Assembly: GCF_016748675.1 (NCBI RefSeq)
Contig: NZ_CP051534.1
Coordinates: forward strand, 1,550,001-1,614,000
Origin: Helicobacter pylori
GTDB taxonomy: Bacteria; Campylobacterota; Campylobacteria; Campylobacterales; Helicobacteraceae
Length of the DNA stretch: 64,000 bases
Reading direction: 5' to 3'
In this document: piece by piece, positions 1-8,303 of the stretch
Position numbering within the stretch: position 1 is the stretch's first letter
Layout: every line of letters begins with the position of its first letter
Notes under the pieces: generated by a model
What the model was told of the DNA's origin: nothing
What the model saw: only the letters and a program-made list of their open reading frames with translations
Database searches by the model: none
Program-made: the position numbers and the translations under genes

Positions 1-1963
1 GCTCCACGCCTTGAGAATAGCCATTAATGGGGCGCACATTACCTTTCATGGGACCGCTTGTATAGACTGAATACTGCCCGGTGGCAAAATCGCGCGCCCA
101 AATCCTGAAGTAGTCCGCATTAAAGCTAAACTTATCTTTATAGGTGTAGCGTGCTCCTGCTTCCACCGTGTCAAAGTGCTGGGTGAAATACCCCGCTCCT
201 CCATAGCTCAAAACGTCTAATTGAGGCGGGACAAAAGAGCGTTGGTAGTTGAAGTAGGTAAGCACATTGTGATCGCCTTGCACAGGGATAAAGCCAATGT
301 TGGTTGAGGGCATCCAATTGTTCATGTGCTTGATTTTTCTTAAATCCTTCTCAGGGATTTGCATCCAGTTAGCCGCATTTTCGTTGTTGTATTGCACAAA
401 AGCGTAGCGCAAACCAGGCACAATAAAAAAGCGCCCGTCCCAAGCTTCAATGCGATCGCTCAAATAAACCGCTGTGTAATTGTTACGCCAGTTATTCCAG
501 TTTCTATAAACGCCATGCTTGATGTGGGGTTTCCAACCGCTCATCACATTAGCACCCTCACACAAGAATCCTGCCCCCTCACCACTCGTTTTGGTGGCGC
601 ATTCATTGGTGTTTAAGTATTGGCGTTGTAAAAAAGTGGTGGTCATGAAACGCAAGCCCATGATAAAGGTTTGCTTGATTTTCCCGGTATTGACGATCAG
701 ATTCACTTTAGGTTCAAAAGCGTTGTTAATGGAACGCACAGGGTTTTCTACTTCTGCCCAGCCATTGTAGTTAGTGGCATAATAAGGCACAGCCAAGTTA
801 TACCCTGCCGGAAGTCCTGCCGCCCTGCATGCCGCTTCGCTAAAGCAAGTAACCATGTTAGCGCTATTATAACTAGAGCTCACTTGAAAGTCCCTAGTCA
901 TCAACTGCCCATAGTAAGTGAAGCTAAAAGTCCCGCCCACTCTGTCTAAATCCCCGAAGCGGTTTTCATACACAGCCCCAAAGCGTTGTGAGCGCCCGCC
1001 TTTTTGGTTTAAGGGGCACAAATTAGCGAAGCGGTTTATTTTGTAATCTTGCTCGCTGAGTGATCCCGGTTGGGCGATAGCAAAATCGTAGTATTGGTAA
1101 TAGGCTTTAATCCCATTGCTTTCATTGATGTCATAGACCCCATCTAGCCAATAGTTTGAAATACTAGAGGGGCTATTGTCCCTAAAGCCTTGGCCTCTAA
1201 CCCAGTTAGCTTGCGCTTGGATACCCACATGTTTATTGATCATCCCTCCGCTCCTCACGTAAGTGTTATAGAGGAGGTTGTTGCCTAAAGACTTGATAAA
1301 AGAAGGATCGCCGGTTTTATCAGGGGGAGCGGCAAACCCAGCGTTTCTAGCCTTAGCCCAATAAGTGATCCTTTCAGCCGCTTGGTTTTCCCATTGAGTA
1401 GGGATAGGCTTAGTGATGATATTGACAATACCCCCATAAGTGTTAGGCCCATACTGCACGCTGCCTCCACCTTTAATCACATCAATGCGATCAATGGCTT
1501 GAAAGGTAACAGGGAAAATGTCTAGCTCAATGTGAGCGTAGGGGGCCATATAAACAGGAATACCATTAACTAACATGAGCGTCGCATCGCTATGCCCTGA
1601 ACCCCCAGCTCCAAAGCCACGGATTTGGATAGTGGGCATAGCCCCTACACCTGTCGCATTCCTAATTTGCAGACCGGGGACATTCTGTAAAGCTTCTTCA
1701 ATGCTTTGGTTAGCTTGTTGGGTGAGCGCTTTATTAGAGATCACCGTGCGGCTTCCTGTGTATTTTTTCACTTATTCATCTTGCCAACTCTTAGGCGCGG
1801 TAATCCCGCTATAACCCAAATTGACCTGCCCAGAATAATCAGATTTATCCTTTTTCCCGGCAGTAGAAACCTTGCCCAAAGTGTAATCTTTTTCCTTAGA
1901 GAACAAAGACTCTTGGCAAATCAAACTGGCAGTTAAAGCCAACAGAACTTTTTTATGCAACAC
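1..1963 (-). pseudogene. fecA3: FecA3-type TonB-dependent outer-membrane receptor, interrupted by an in-frame stop, 3' end outside window
   Basis: The reading frame encodes a signal peptide and a short N-terminal extension. TAA at 1772-1774 (codon 64) then ends it. The same frame stays open from there to the window edge, about 590 codons. It shows a TonB plug domain (GSRTVISNKAL, NVPGLQIRNATG, IQIRGFGAGG, VIKGGGSVQYGPNTYGGIVN) and beta-barrel sequence. I checked every codon and the TAA is the only stop, so this is a single nonsense change and not decay. Family knowledge: H. pylori FecA3 (HP1400) is a NikR-controlled receptor linked to nickel uptake. The start is GTG at 1963 or TTG at 1960; AAGGAG lies 3 and 6 bases upstream respectively, which favours TTG. 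GTG directly follows the stop but would give a protein without a signal peptide. Confidence 0.88.
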
Positions 1964-2014
1964 AAACTCCTTGCGTTTTAAGAGATTAAAATGGTAAATT
2001 ATTTAAGTTTTTTG

Positions 2015-2020
2015 AGTATA
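2015..2020 (-). promoter_or_regulatory. Candidate -10 box for fecA3
   Basis: TATACT on the minus strand lies about 52 bases upstream of the fecA3 start. This fits the H. pylori habit of a -10 box without a clear -35. No mapped start site is available, so this is inference. Confidence 0.45.
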
Positions 2021-2128
2021 GTTACGCAAACGCAAATAGCAGTCGTAGGTAATAAAAACAAAAAAAACTTAATAACATGCAGAATTTTGTCATAAAATTC
2101 TTAAATTTTTATCAATCCCATGAAAATC

Positions 2129-2149
2129 TTTTTTTTTTTTTTTTTTTTT
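2129..2149. repeat. Homopolymer of 21 T (A21 on the minus strand)
   Basis: A pure 21-base T run lies about 110 bases upstream of the candidate fecA3 -10 box and downstream of rocF. Tracts of this length change size by slipped-strand mispairing in H. pylori, which lacks classical mismatch repair. It is too far upstream to change -35/-10 spacing of the candidate promoter. Confidence 0.9.
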
Positions 2150-2306
2150 GATTTCGCTCGGTTTTAGTAGAAAATACCCATTTTTGACACACAGATAGCT
2201 TGCATGCGTTCTCAAAACGCACAAGACATTCTTTGACGCTAAAAGCGGTTTAACTTTCCATCTAAACACTGCCCCTTTTTTCAACTTTTTATCGTTTGGT
2301 TTGAAA

Positions 2307-2337
2307 AGCGATCAGCGACTCATTGCAAAAGATCGCT
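2307..2337 (-). terminator. Candidate terminator overlapping the rocF stop
   Basis: On the minus strand AGCGATC pairs with GATCGCT across a 17-base loop and is followed by TTTT. The hairpin spans the last codons and stop codon of rocF. The stem is short and the U tract weak, so efficiency is uncertain. Confidence 0.45.
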
Positions 2338-3280
2338 CCTTGTCTTTAATTTTACAGCGATTGATGATGAGATCCAAAATTTCTAAAACTTGCTTTTCTT
2401 CTTCGTTATTGTGTTTGACGCTCACCGTGGGGTTGTATTCGGTTACCTCAACAGCCCCTAATCGGTCTTTAAAACTTTCTAAAAGCAAGTCCAGTAATTG
2501 CCTTAATTCATCAAAACTCAGCCCGTTATTTTCACGCACGCCGGTAGAAGTGAAAAGCTTGCCATCCATAATGTCTAAATCCAGGCTAAGGTAAATAATA
2601 TCCACTGCTTTTAACAATTCTTTGGTTTTTTGAACCACTTCTTGCATGTTTTCTCTTATCGCGCCCACGCTGAATAAAGGGATTTCTAATTCCTTAATCA
2701 CATCTCTTTCGCTCTGTTCGGTGCTTCTTACCCCAAAATACACCAAACATTTAGGATCAATTTCTAACCCCCCTTTTTCCAACCCCAAAGAGCAAAGCTT
2801 TTGCCATGCCTTTTCTTCGCTCTCGCTCATGCGATTAAACCCACTACGGACACGATTTAAAACCATGCCTAAAGGCATGCCATGAATGTGCTTTGTATCG
2901 CTGTCATAAGCCGTGTGAATATCCGCATGCGCGTCTAAATACAAAATCCCTATTTTTTTGTCTTTATGAACGCTCCTAAAGGCTTGGAAAATCCCAAACA
3001 TGTTCGCATGCTCTGAGCTTAAAATCAAAGGGAATTCTTTTTTCTCAAACACTTCTTGCATGCAAGGGATCAGATTTTCTTTACAAAAAAGGTAGTAATC
3101 TTCAAAATTCTTAGCGTATCTAAACTCCTTATAAAGCACGCACCGCTCTTGAATGATCGTTTGCATGCCTTTAATCACATCGCCATGCGTTTCGCTCAAA
3201 ACCTCTCTCAAACGCCTAACCCCTTTATCGGTGCCTCTTTTTGACGCTCCTAATTCCGCTTCTAATCCTACTAAAATCAT
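2312..3280 (-). CDS. rocF: Arginase
   Basis: Arginase hydrolyses L-arginine to L-ornithine and urea in the cytoplasm. In H. pylori it feeds urease and draws down arginine that host nitric oxide synthase would use. The 322-residue length matches H. pylori RocF. The metal-binding motifs are present: DAHADIH at 116-122 (Asp116, His118, Asp120) and SLDLDIMDG at 232-240 (Asp234, Asp236). SSEHA at 88-92 takes the place of the usual GGDHS. A segment around 150-165 (SESEEKAWQ) fits the insertion known for H. pylori arginases. The ATG is preceded by AAAGGAG. The gene stands alone, divergent from ald, with its own candidate -10 box and terminator. Confidence 0.96.
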   Translation of the reverse strand: MILVGLEAELGASKRGTDKGVRRLREVLSETHGDVIKGMQTIIQERCVLYKEFRYAKNFEDYYLFCKENLIPCMQEVFEKKEFPLILSSEHANMFGIFQAFRSVHKDKKIGILYLDAHADIHTAYDSDTKHIHGMPLGMVLNRVRSGFNRMSESEEKAWQKLCSLGLEKGGLEIDPKCLVYFGVRSTEQSERDVIKELEIPLFSVGAIRENMQEVVQKTKELLKAVDIIYLSLDLDIMDGKLFTSTGVRENNGLSFDELRQLLDLLLESFKDRLGAVEVTEYNPTVSVKHNNEEEKQVLEILDLIINRCKIKDKERSFAMSR

Positions 3281-3315
3281 TTTATAACTCCTTTAAATCC
3301 CCACTCATATTTTTT

Positions 3316-3321
3316 ATTCTA
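3316..3321 (-). promoter_or_regulatory. Candidate -10 box for rocF
   Basis: TAGAAT on the minus strand lies about 35 bases upstream of the rocF ATG in the divergent rocF/ald intergenic region. Position and sequence suit a housekeeping sigma-80 promoter. Confidence 0.4.
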
Positions 3322-3445
3322 AACCAAAATCAACAATCAATTATTAATAAGCAAATGAATAATAAATAGAACAATTTCATTGTGTAAAAGAGTAAGACTA
3401 TTTAGCTTTTTAAAAGAAAGATACCCAATCGTTTAATGGAGTGAG

Positions 3446-3451
3446 TATAAT
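3446..3451 (+). promoter_or_regulatory. -10 box for ald
   Basis: A consensus TATAAT with TG two bases before it lies 32 bases upstream of the ald start codon. The predicted start of transcription leaves a leader of about 25 bases carrying AAAGGA. Confidence 0.65.
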
Positions 3452-3482
3452 CATAACTGACACTACTATTTAAAGGATTAAC

Positions 3483-4625
3483 ATGACTATTGGGCTAGTC
3501 AAAGAAAGCATGGATTTAGAATCACGAGTGGCTTTGGTGCCTGATGATGTGGCGCTAATCATTCAAAAGGGCGTGGAGGTTTTGGTAGAAAATCATGCCG
3601 GCGCTAATAGCGGTTATAGTAACGAAGCGTATGAGAGCGTGGGGGCTAAAATCGTGGATTCTAAAACGGCGTGGGGGCAAGATTTGGTGGTCAAATGCAA
3701 AGAGCCTTTAGAACATGAATACCCTTTGTTGAAAGAAAAAGCCACGCTGTTTAGTTACTTGGATTTAGCGTATCAAAAAAGCTTGTGCGAAATGTTTATA
3801 GATAAAAAAATCACTTCCATTTGCACTGAAACCATTGCCGGGCCTAAAAACGACTACCCTATTTTAGCGCCTATGAGCGTGGTGGCTGGGAGATTGGCCG
3901 CGCATTTAATCCAGCATTATTTATTGGCTTTAGAGCATGTTAAGGGATTTATGGGTAAGGGGGTCATGCTAGGGGGTTTATCGGGCGCGCAAAGGGCTAA
4001 AATTGTCGTAGTTGGGGGCGGTGTGGTTGGCATGGAGAGCGCGAAAGTCTTAAGCCAAATGGGGGCTAAAGTAACGATTTTAGAATTAGACTACGCTAAA
4101 TTGCAAAACCACCCCTATTACCATCTGTATGATTTAGAAGTTTTAAGCGTGAATGAAGCCAATATCATTCAAGCCTTAAACGGGGCGGTGGGGCTAGTGG
4201 GAGCGGTGCTAGTTACAGCGAGCCAAACCCCTAAAGTGATCTTAAGAAAGCATTTAAAACACATGCAAAAACAAGGGGTAGTCATTGATGTGGCTTGCGA
4301 TTTAGGGGGGTGCATAGAAACCATACGCCAGACAAGCCATTCTAACCCGGTGTATGTGGAAGAAGATTTGTTGCATTATGGCGTGCCGAACATGCCAGGG
4401 ATTGTCGCTAAAACGAGCTCTACGGCTTATAGCCATGCGAGCGTGCCGTATTTGTTGTATTATTTAGAGCATGGCTTGAAGGGTTTTTTAAAGGCCAACA
4501 CTAAAATCGTGGCAAACACCCTTGGAGGCTTGAGCGCTTATAACGGCTATATCACCCAAGAAGGCATCGCTAAAGCGTTCAATCTGGCGTTCAAATCGCC
4601 TTCAGAGATTTTAAAGGAGCTTTGA
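3483..4625 (+). CDS. ald: Alanine dehydrogenase-family protein
   Basis: The family interconverts L-alanine and pyruvate with NAD. At 380 residues the length is close to the usual 370. The N-terminal substrate domain has Arg15 (in ESRVAL) and Lys73 (in KCKEP) at the positions of pyruvate-binding residues. The dinucleotide motif VVGGGVVGMESAKVL covers about 176-190. The catalytic-site Asp in DVACDLGGC is kept. The catalytic His found in the motif TYLHLA of well-studied alanine dehydrogenases is Asp94 here (SYLDLA). This may alter chemistry or substrate; the recalled 26695 protein also seems to have Asp. The gene is monocistronic with its own promoter and a weak AAAGGA site. Confidence 0.88.
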   Translation: MTIGLVKESMDLESRVALVPDDVALIIQKGVEVLVENHAGANSGYSNEAYESVGAKIVDSKTAWGQDLVVKCKEPLEHEYPLLKEKATLFSYLDLAYQKSLCEMFIDKKITSICTETIAGPKNDYPILAPMSVVAGRLAAHLIQHYLLALEHVKGFMGKGVMLGGLSGAQRAKIVVVGGGVVGMESAKVLSQMGAKVTILELDYAKLQNHPYYHLYDLEVLSVNEANIIQALNGAVGLVGAVLVTASQTPKVILRKHLKHMQKQGVVIDVACDLGGCIETIRQTSHSNPVYVEEDLLHYGVPNMPGIVAKTSSTAYSHASVPYLLYYLEHGLKGFLKANTKIVANTLGGLSAYNGYITQEGIAKAFNLAFKSPSEILKEL

Positions 4626-4684
4626 AGCGAGCTTTAAAAAGAGCATGGCGATAAACCATGCGTCTTAATGTGTGGAAATATTTC

Positions 4685-4716
4685 AAAAAAAAAAAAAACA
4701 CTTTTAATGTTATAAT
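4685..4716 (+). promoter_or_regulatory. Extended -10 promoter with A14 tract, GmrSD-like gene
   Basis: TGTTATAAT (4708-4716) is a perfect extended -10 box 28 bases before the start codon. A pure run of 14 A (4685-4698) lies 12 bases upstream of it, covering the -35 position. H. pylori uses homopolymers at this place to vary promoter strength, so expression is probably phase-variable. AAGGGG at 4733-4738 is the ribosome binding site. Confidence 0.7.
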
Positions 4717-4743
4717 CTATCCTAAATCATACAAGGGGTTTTT

Positions 4744-6510
4744 ATGGCAAATGAAGTCAAAGGCATAGATCGTCCATTAAAAGATATTTTAGCTACAGCA
4801 CTTGTTTCTTATTACCAAATCCCTGATTACCAACGCCCTTATCAATGGACAGAAAAAAACTGCGAAAAGCTTTTAGACGATTTGTTTTCTAGCTATGAAT
4901 ATTATAAAGGAAGCGGTTATTTTTGCGGATCATTAGTTTTAATCGTAATTGGCACAGATTCCGAAACTAACGCTGAAACCTATGATATTGTGGATGGTCA
5001 GCAACGCTTAAGCACTTTCATTCTGCTGGCAAAAGTTTTAGCCACCCTCTATGATAAAGATTTAAACCCAACTAGCAGAGATCTTTTAGAAAAGAGTTTG
5101 AGCGATATTGATGGAGAAAAAAGAGAGCGGTTGCATTTTAACGCTATGGGGCTTAACGCTAAAGATGATTTTGTGTATGCATTAGAACATTTCAACGACT
5201 CTCAAGCAAGCAAGAATAAAAATAATAAGAACAATTACCTAAAAAATGCGGTTTGTTTAAAAAACTATCTTAAAGAGAAAGAGATTAAAGACATTAACGA
5301 TTTCATTAAGTGGTTGTATTTTAAGGTCGTATTTATCAAAACCACTTGCCCCAATGTAAGTATGGCGTTAAGGATTTTTAGTGTTTTAAACGCTAGAGGT
5401 TTGCCCTTGCATGCGATAGATGTTTTTAAGGTGGAGTTACTAAAAAAACTCGCTAACAAAAAGGATCAAGAAGAGTTTGTGTCTCGTTGGAGTGCCTTGC
5501 ATCAAAAATGCTCAGGGAATGAGTCAAAATTTCCAAAGAGAAAAGAGAACAAGCGAGAGAAGAATGCCACAGAAACCTTATTCAGCTGGTATTTAACCTA
5601 TCTCAATCCGGTAACTAGTGGGAAAAGCATGGAAGAAAGACTTGCCGATCAGTTTGAAAGGCTTAATAAACCCCCTTTAGAATACTTTAAGGGCGTAGAG
5701 GATTTTTACAACGCTTATTGTAAGGTATTGGAAATGCAAGATTGGCATGCTCATTTGCTTTCTTATCTAGCTTCTGATTTTTGGCGCGTTATTTTGTGCA
5801 CTAGCATATTGCACCATTATAGCGATCAAGACATAAAGGCTTTAAAGGAGTTGTTAGTCAAGTTTTACTACCAAAATTGGGTTGCAACGCGAGAAGAACC
5901 TAAAAAACAAACTAATTGCAACATCATTAAAGCCTTAAAAGAGAATAAAAGCATAGAGAGCATCGCTTCTATTGTAAAAGAATATTTAGATTATCATAAG
6001 ATAACACAAGACTTTAGAGAAAAACTAAAAGATGACCACTTATATGAAAAACACAAAAAGGCTTCAAAAAATTCATGGCTCAGACCCATTCTCATTTTGG
6101 TGGAATATTCCATAAGCGATGATCCTAGACCTAAACGCATTGAAAAGAACGATTTTCATGTTGAACACATTTTACCTCAACAACCTGGTTCTTCAAGCCA
6201 ATGGGTTAAAGACTTTAGCGAAGAAGAAAGAGGATTATACACGCATTCTTTAGCCAACCTCACGCTTTTAGGAGGCACGAGAAATACTCAAGCTTCAAAT
6301 AAAGATTTCAAAGAGAAAAAAGAAATCTATATGGGAAACGCTGTCAAGCTAGGTAAGGACAAGCGGGGTAGGGAAAGAACTTTTAAGGTGATGGATTGCT
6401 ATGATATGACTAAAAACGATGTGTGCCGCTACACAGAATGGACGCCCAAAAGCTTAGAAAAAAGAAAAGAAGAGTTGATTAAACGCATTGAGAGCGTTCT
6501 AACGCTCTAG
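4744..6510 (+). CDS. GmrSD-like DUF262/DUF1524 nuclease
   Basis: The 588-residue protein has the two-domain layout of single-chain GmrSD-type (type IV, modification-dependent) restriction enzymes. The N-terminal DUF262 domain has IPDYQRPYQW at 26-35, FCGSLVL at 60-66 and DIVDGQQRLST at 81-91; DGQQR is the nucleotide-handling signature. The C-terminal DUF1524 HNH-like domain has HVEHILPQQ (His472, His475) followed by SLANLTLLGG, RNTQASN and FKEKKEIY. Known members cut modified foreign (phage) DNA; that role here is inference. The gene stands alone between ald and convergent horL. It has no methyltransferase beside it, as expected for a type IV system. No frameshift or lost key motif is seen. 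Confidence 0.85.
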   Translation: MANEVKGIDRPLKDILATALVSYYQIPDYQRPYQWTEKNCEKLLDDLFSSYEYYKGSGYFCGSLVLIVIGTDSETNAETYDIVDGQQRLSTFILLAKVLATLYDKDLNPTSRDLLEKSLSDIDGEKRERLHFNAMGLNAKDDFVYALEHFNDSQASKNKNNKNNYLKNAVCLKNYLKEKEIKDINDFIKWLYFKVVFIKTTCPNVSMALRIFSVLNARGLPLHAIDVFKVELLKKLANKKDQEEFVSRWSALHQKCSGNESKFPKRKENKREKNATETLFSWYLTYLNPVTSGKSMEERLADQFERLNKPPLEYFKGVEDFYNAYCKVLEMQDWHAHLLSYLASDFWRVILCTSILHHYSDQDIKALKELLVKFYYQNWVATREEPKKQTNCNIIKALKENKSIESIASIVKEYLDYHKITQDFREKLKDDHLYEKHKKASKNSWLRPILILVEYSISDDPRPKRIEKNDFHVEHILPQQPGSSSQWVKDFSEEERGLYTHSLANLTLLGGTRNTQASNKDFKEKKEIYMGNAVKLGKDKRGRERTFKVMDCYDMTKNDVCRYTEWTPKSLEKRKEELIKRIESVLTL

Positions 6511-6520
6511 GGACGCGTCC

Positions 6521-7249
6521 CTAGAAAGTGAACACGTAATTCACATACCATGAATACACGCGCCTAAACCCTATATCCAAATTTTTTGCAGTGATATAGG
6601 GGTTTTTCTTTAGCATGGGGAATTTCACGCCCGCTTCAATGCTGGAATGTTTTAAGATCCTTAAGCGAGCCCCCACATTGAATAAAAATTGGAAAGAAGT
6701 GGCTTTTTTGCTCACCAAAGCTTGCTCCACTAAAATGCCCTCAAAGCTCGGCGTCGCCATAAGCCATGAATTGCCGGCTAATTGCACCCCACCAAAAGCC
6801 CCCAAACTCATGATGCCGTTATTGATGACATTGACCATCACATCCATAGCCCCTCCATAAGTGAGCATGTTTGGCTCAAAGGTTTTAGGATCAGCAAGGC
6901 TCGTTAAACGATTGATTTCTTGTTTCCCAAGAATTTGACCCGCCAATTGCGCCACCTCGTTGTTATAGTTAGGGTTTTTAAGCCTAATAGAATTGGCATG
7001 AGCGTAGTCAAAAAACCCATAAGCGCGCAAGCCAAAGTATTTCCCAAAGAAAAACTGATACCCTAAAAGCGCATCAAAGCCCTTGATCGTAGCGTTAGTG
7101 GCTTGTTTTTGAGAATTAATATCCGCATGCATTTGGGCTTGCCCTTGCAAATAACCCGCCCCTATAAATACGCCATTACCATCCATGGCTAATAGCGCGT
7201 TCATAGAAACAATCAAAGCTAATAAAGATTGAGAAAAAAATTTTTTCAT
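6521..7249 (-). CDS. horL: Hor-family outer-membrane protein
   Basis: The 242-residue protein starts with a signal peptide (MKKFFSQSLLALIVSMNALLA, likely cleavage before MDGNG). It ends in a barrel-type terminal strand with C-terminal Phe (YSWYVNYVFTF). Aromatic alternation such as GYQFFFGKYFGLRAYGFFDY and the motif GGAMDVMVNVINN are typical of the small Hop-related Hor proteins of H. pylori. I place it as HorL (HP1395) from position and length. The function is unknown beyond outer-membrane location. Its stop lies 10 bases from the convergent GmrSD-like gene. Confidence 0.8.
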   Translation of the reverse strand: MKKFFSQSLLALIVSMNALLAMDGNGVFIGAGYLQGQAQMHADINSQKQATNATIKGFDALLGYQFFFGKYFGLRAYGFFDYAHANSIRLKNPNYNNEVAQLAGQILGKQEINRLTSLADPKTFEPNMLTYGGAMDVMVNVINNGIMSLGAFGGVQLAGNSWLMATPSFEGILVEQALVSKKATSFQFLFNVGARLRILKHSSIEAGVKFPMLKKNPYITAKNLDIGFRRVYSWYVNYVFTF

Positions 7250-7422
7250 GTGTGATTCCTTAACATAATGTTTACATTCTTAAAAAGAATACCCAAAAAA
7301 CAATTAAAAACGATTAAAAAATGAAACATTAATAAAAATAAAAACTTTTCATGAACTTTACACAAGATGATAAAAAAGCAATTAAAACCCCCTTTTTTAA
7401 AATTTTGTTTCAAGCTTTAAGC

Positions 7423-7428
7423 TACAAT
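7423..7428 (+). promoter_or_regulatory. -10 box placing the start of transcription at the nadK ATG
   Basis: TACAAT ends 6 bases before the ATG at 7435. A normal -10 to start distance puts the first transcribed base on or next to the A of the start codon. There is no ribosome binding site in front of the ATG. Confidence 0.45.
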
Positions 7429-7434
7429 ATACGC

Positions 7435-8289
7435 ATGAAAGATTCACATCAAACTATCGGCGTGTTTGTGCGGCCTACCCATTATCAAAACCCTCTTTTT
7501 GAAGAGCTAGAACGAGCTAAAGAATGGGTTTTAAAGCTTTTAGAAGGTGAGGGGTTTGAAAGCTTTATGATTGATAGCCTTGATGGGGCAAAAGATGCAC
7601 GATTGATAGAAAAAGCTGATGCGTTTTTGTGTTTAGGGGGCGATGGCACGATTTTAGGGGCTTTAAGAATGACGCATTCTTACAACAAGCCATGTTTTGG
7701 GGTTAGAATTGGGAATTTAGGGTTTTTGAGCGCGGTTGAATTGAACGGCTTGAAAGATTTCTTACAAGATCTCAAGCACAACAGGATCAAATTAGAAGAG
7801 CATTTGGCTTTAGAGGGCCGTATTGGAAACACCTCTTTTTATGCGATCAATGAAATCGTGATCGCTAAAAAAAAAGCTTTAGGGGTTTTAGACATCAAAG
7901 CTTATGCAGGCCATACGCCCTTTAACACTTATAAAGGCGATGGGCTTATCATTGCCACGCCCTTAGGCTCGACCGCTTATAATTTGAGTGCTCATGGGCC
8001 GATTGTGCATGCTTTAAGCCAAAGCTATATTTTAACGCCCTTGTGCGATTTTTCTTTAACGCAACGCCCTTTAGTGTTAGGAGCGGAATTTTGCTTGAAT
8101 TTTTGCGCTCATGAGGACGCTCTTGTAGTTATTGACGGGCAAGCCACCTATGATTTAAAAGCCAACCAACCCCTATACATTCAAAAAAGCCCCACGACCA
8201 CCAAGCTCTTACAAAAAAATTCAAGGGATTATTTTAAAGTGCTTAAAGAAAAGCTATTATGGGGGGAAAGCCCTAGCAAAAAAAGATAA
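7435..8289 (+). CDS. nadK: NAD kinase
   Basis: NAD kinase phosphorylates NAD to NADP with ATP or polyphosphate in the cytoplasm. I chose ATG 7435 (284 residues, MKDSHQTIGVFV) over an upstream ATG at 7351, because family homology begins there and the extra 28 residues overlap the promoter. The catalytic GGDGT motif lies at 68-72 (LCLGGDGTILGAL). The NAD-binding loop ATPLGSTAYNLSAHGPI is near residue 175, and NEIVI precedes it. The 14-base gap to recN suggests cotranscription with recN and the NFACT gene. Confidence 0.95.
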   Translation: MKDSHQTIGVFVRPTHYQNPLFEELERAKEWVLKLLEGEGFESFMIDSLDGAKDARLIEKADAFLCLGGDGTILGALRMTHSYNKPCFGVRIGNLGFLSAVELNGLKDFLQDLKHNRIKLEEHLALEGRIGNTSFYAINEIVIAKKKALGVLDIKAYAGHTPFNTYKGDGLIIATPLGSTAYNLSAHGPIVHALSQSYILTPLCDFSLTQRPLVLGAEFCLNFCAHEDALVVIDGQATYDLKANQPLYIQKSPTTTKLLQKNSRDYFKVLKEKLLWGESPSKKR

Positions 8290-8303
8290 AAAGGGTAAAA
8301 AAC

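Larger units (their letters stand above)
1964..2311. other. Intergenic region between rocF and fecA3
   Basis: These 348 bases hold the fecA3 promoter region, a run of 21 T (2129-2149) and the rocF terminator hairpin. A weak match to the NikR half-site pattern (TAACA, 15 bases, TAAAA) lies at 2073-2097 upstream of fecA3; one half-site deviates from the TRWYA pattern. I see no convincing gene. A 64-codon TTG-started frame across the poly-A strand has no ribosome binding site. Confidence 0.6.

Noticed and set aside
2073-2097. NikR operator upstream of fecA3 (TAACA, 15 bases, TAAAA).
   Set aside because: One half-site deviates from the expected TRWYA pattern and the region is very AT-rich, so I mention it only in the gap entry.
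2090-2284. A 64-codon leftward frame (TTG start) running through the A21 tract, with a poly-Lys stretch.
   Set aside because: No ribosome binding site, rare start codon and atypical composition; the tract alone explains the Lys run.
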